DNA of 22,527 nt from JAKFDK01 sp036676195 (GTDB lineage: Bacteria; Bacillota; Sulfobacillia; Symbiobacteriales; ZC4RG38), in the NCBI GenBank assembly GCA_036676195.1, contig JAKFDK010000113.1:1-22527 (forward strand), read 5' to 3'. Each line of letters begins with the position of its first letter. Position 1 is the first letter of the stretch. This document shows, in pieces, positions 22,238-22,527 of this stretch. The notes beneath the pieces are model-generated. The model made no database searches. It had not been told where the DNA came from and was given only the letters and a program-made list of their open reading frames with translations. The translations under genes and the position numbers were made by a program.

Positions 22238-22315
22238 TGGGGTGACCGACCGGAATTGAACCGGCGACCTCCAGGGCCACAACCTGGCGCTCTAACCAAC
22301 TGAGCTACGGCCACC
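22238..22315 (-). tRNA. tRNA-His(GTG)
   Basis: Acceptor GTGGCCG/CGGTCAC (one G-T pair), with the extra 5' G (G-1, base 22315) opposite discriminator C73, the tRNA-His identity feature. Anticodon stem CCAGG/CCTGG with loop TTGTGGC (anticodon GTG); CCA encoded. Confidence 0.95.
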
Positions 22316-22319
22316 ATAT

Positions 22320-22395
22320 TGGAGCGGGTTACGCGATTCGAACGCGCGACCTCCACCTTGGCAAGGTGGCGCTCTACCAGCTGAGCTAAACCCGC
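22320..22395 (-). tRNA. tRNA-Gly(GCC)
   Basis: Acceptor GCGGGTT/AACCCGC, anticodon stem CCACC/GGTGG with loop TTGCCAA (anticodon GCC), T-arm GCGCGTTCGAATCGCGT, discriminator T and encoded CCA. It ends 4 bases before tRNA-His and starts 8 bases after the 5S rRNA, so all are cut from one transcript. Confidence 0.95.
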
Positions 22396-22403
22396 AAATT
22401 TAG

Positions 22404-22521
22404 ATCGGGCATCGACCTACTCTCCCAAGGGCTTGCGCCCTCAGTACCATCGGCCCTGCAGCGCTTCGCTTCCGTGTTCGGAATGGGAACGGGCGGGTCC
22501 GCTGCGGTATAGACACCCGAA
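22404..22521 (-). rRNA. rrf: 5S ribosomal RNA
   Basis: On the minus strand the conserved core CCCGTTCCCATTCCGAACAC, then GGAAG, CGCCGATGGTACT-like (GGCCGATGGTACTG) and GGGAGAGTAGGTCG are all present. The ends pair (TCGGGTGTC at 22512-22520 with GATGCCCGA at 22405-22413), giving about 118 bases. The exact ends are uncertain by a base or two. 23S and 16S genes should lie beyond the right edge of the window. Confidence 0.95.
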
Positions 22522-22527
22522 ACTTTG

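Noticed and set aside
22028..22282. Minus-strand open frame (84 codons) across the tRNA genes
   Set aside because: It is translation of tRNA sequence (for example AELADALDSG and RVGGSNPSG are familiar tRNA artefacts).

Overview
The window is chromosomal DNA from a GC-rich bacterium, most likely a high-GC member of the Bacillota (Symbiobacterium- or Moorella-like; this is inference). The clues are a YfkAB-type radical SAM protein, oligoendopeptidase F, a DUF5317 membrane protein, strong GGAGG-type ribosome binding sites, frequent GTG/TTG starts, CCA-encoding tRNA genes and an EtfBA plus membrane Fe-S oxidoreductase module. No insertion sequence, phage gene or CRISPR array was seen.

Layout. 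Positions 1-4300 (minus strand) carry the N-terminal part of a P-type cation ATPase, pepF, a membrane-anchored lipoprotein and a beta-class carbonic anhydrase, most followed by hairpins. Positions 4303-10012 (minus) carry a radical SAM YfkAB protein, an unrecognised 340-residue protein set one base behind it, a probable 68-residue protein and a 1051-residue gingipain-like (C25) cysteine peptidase with no export signal. Positions 10089-13983 (minus) look like one transcription unit with a clear sigma-A-type promoter and a hairpin at its end: DUF5317 protein, a 26-residue membrane peptide, a sensor with HD-GYP and GGDEF domains, and an ArsC/Spx-family protein. The last is the most striking gene. 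Its true reading frame starts at 10442 and contains an in-frame TGA exactly where the first redox Cys should be, followed at the correct distance by a SECIS-like hairpin. I read it as a selenoprotein that ordinary gene calling would truncate.

Positions 14104-21666 hold a fatty-acyl-CoA/butyryl-CoA oxidation block. An alpha/beta hydrolase with a Cys in the nucleophile position, 3-hydroxyacyl-CoA dehydrogenase and acyl-CoA dehydrogenase lie on the minus strand; etfB, etfA and a membrane-bound Fe-S/heme oxidoreductase of the EtfAB:quinone type lie on the plus strand. Together they would oxidise acyl-CoA, collect the electrons on EtfAB and pass them to the menaquinone pool. EtfB appears to start at a CTG codon behind a very strong Shine-Dalgarno site, downstream of a leader that can fold into mutually linked stems.

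Positions 21681-22527 hold a decayed C-terminal fragment of an SRPBCC (AHSA1-like) protein and the end of an rRNA operon read on the minus strand: 5S rRNA, tRNA-Gly(GCC), tRNA-His(GTG), tRNA-Leu(CAG), tRNA-Arg(ACG), then an intrinsic terminator.
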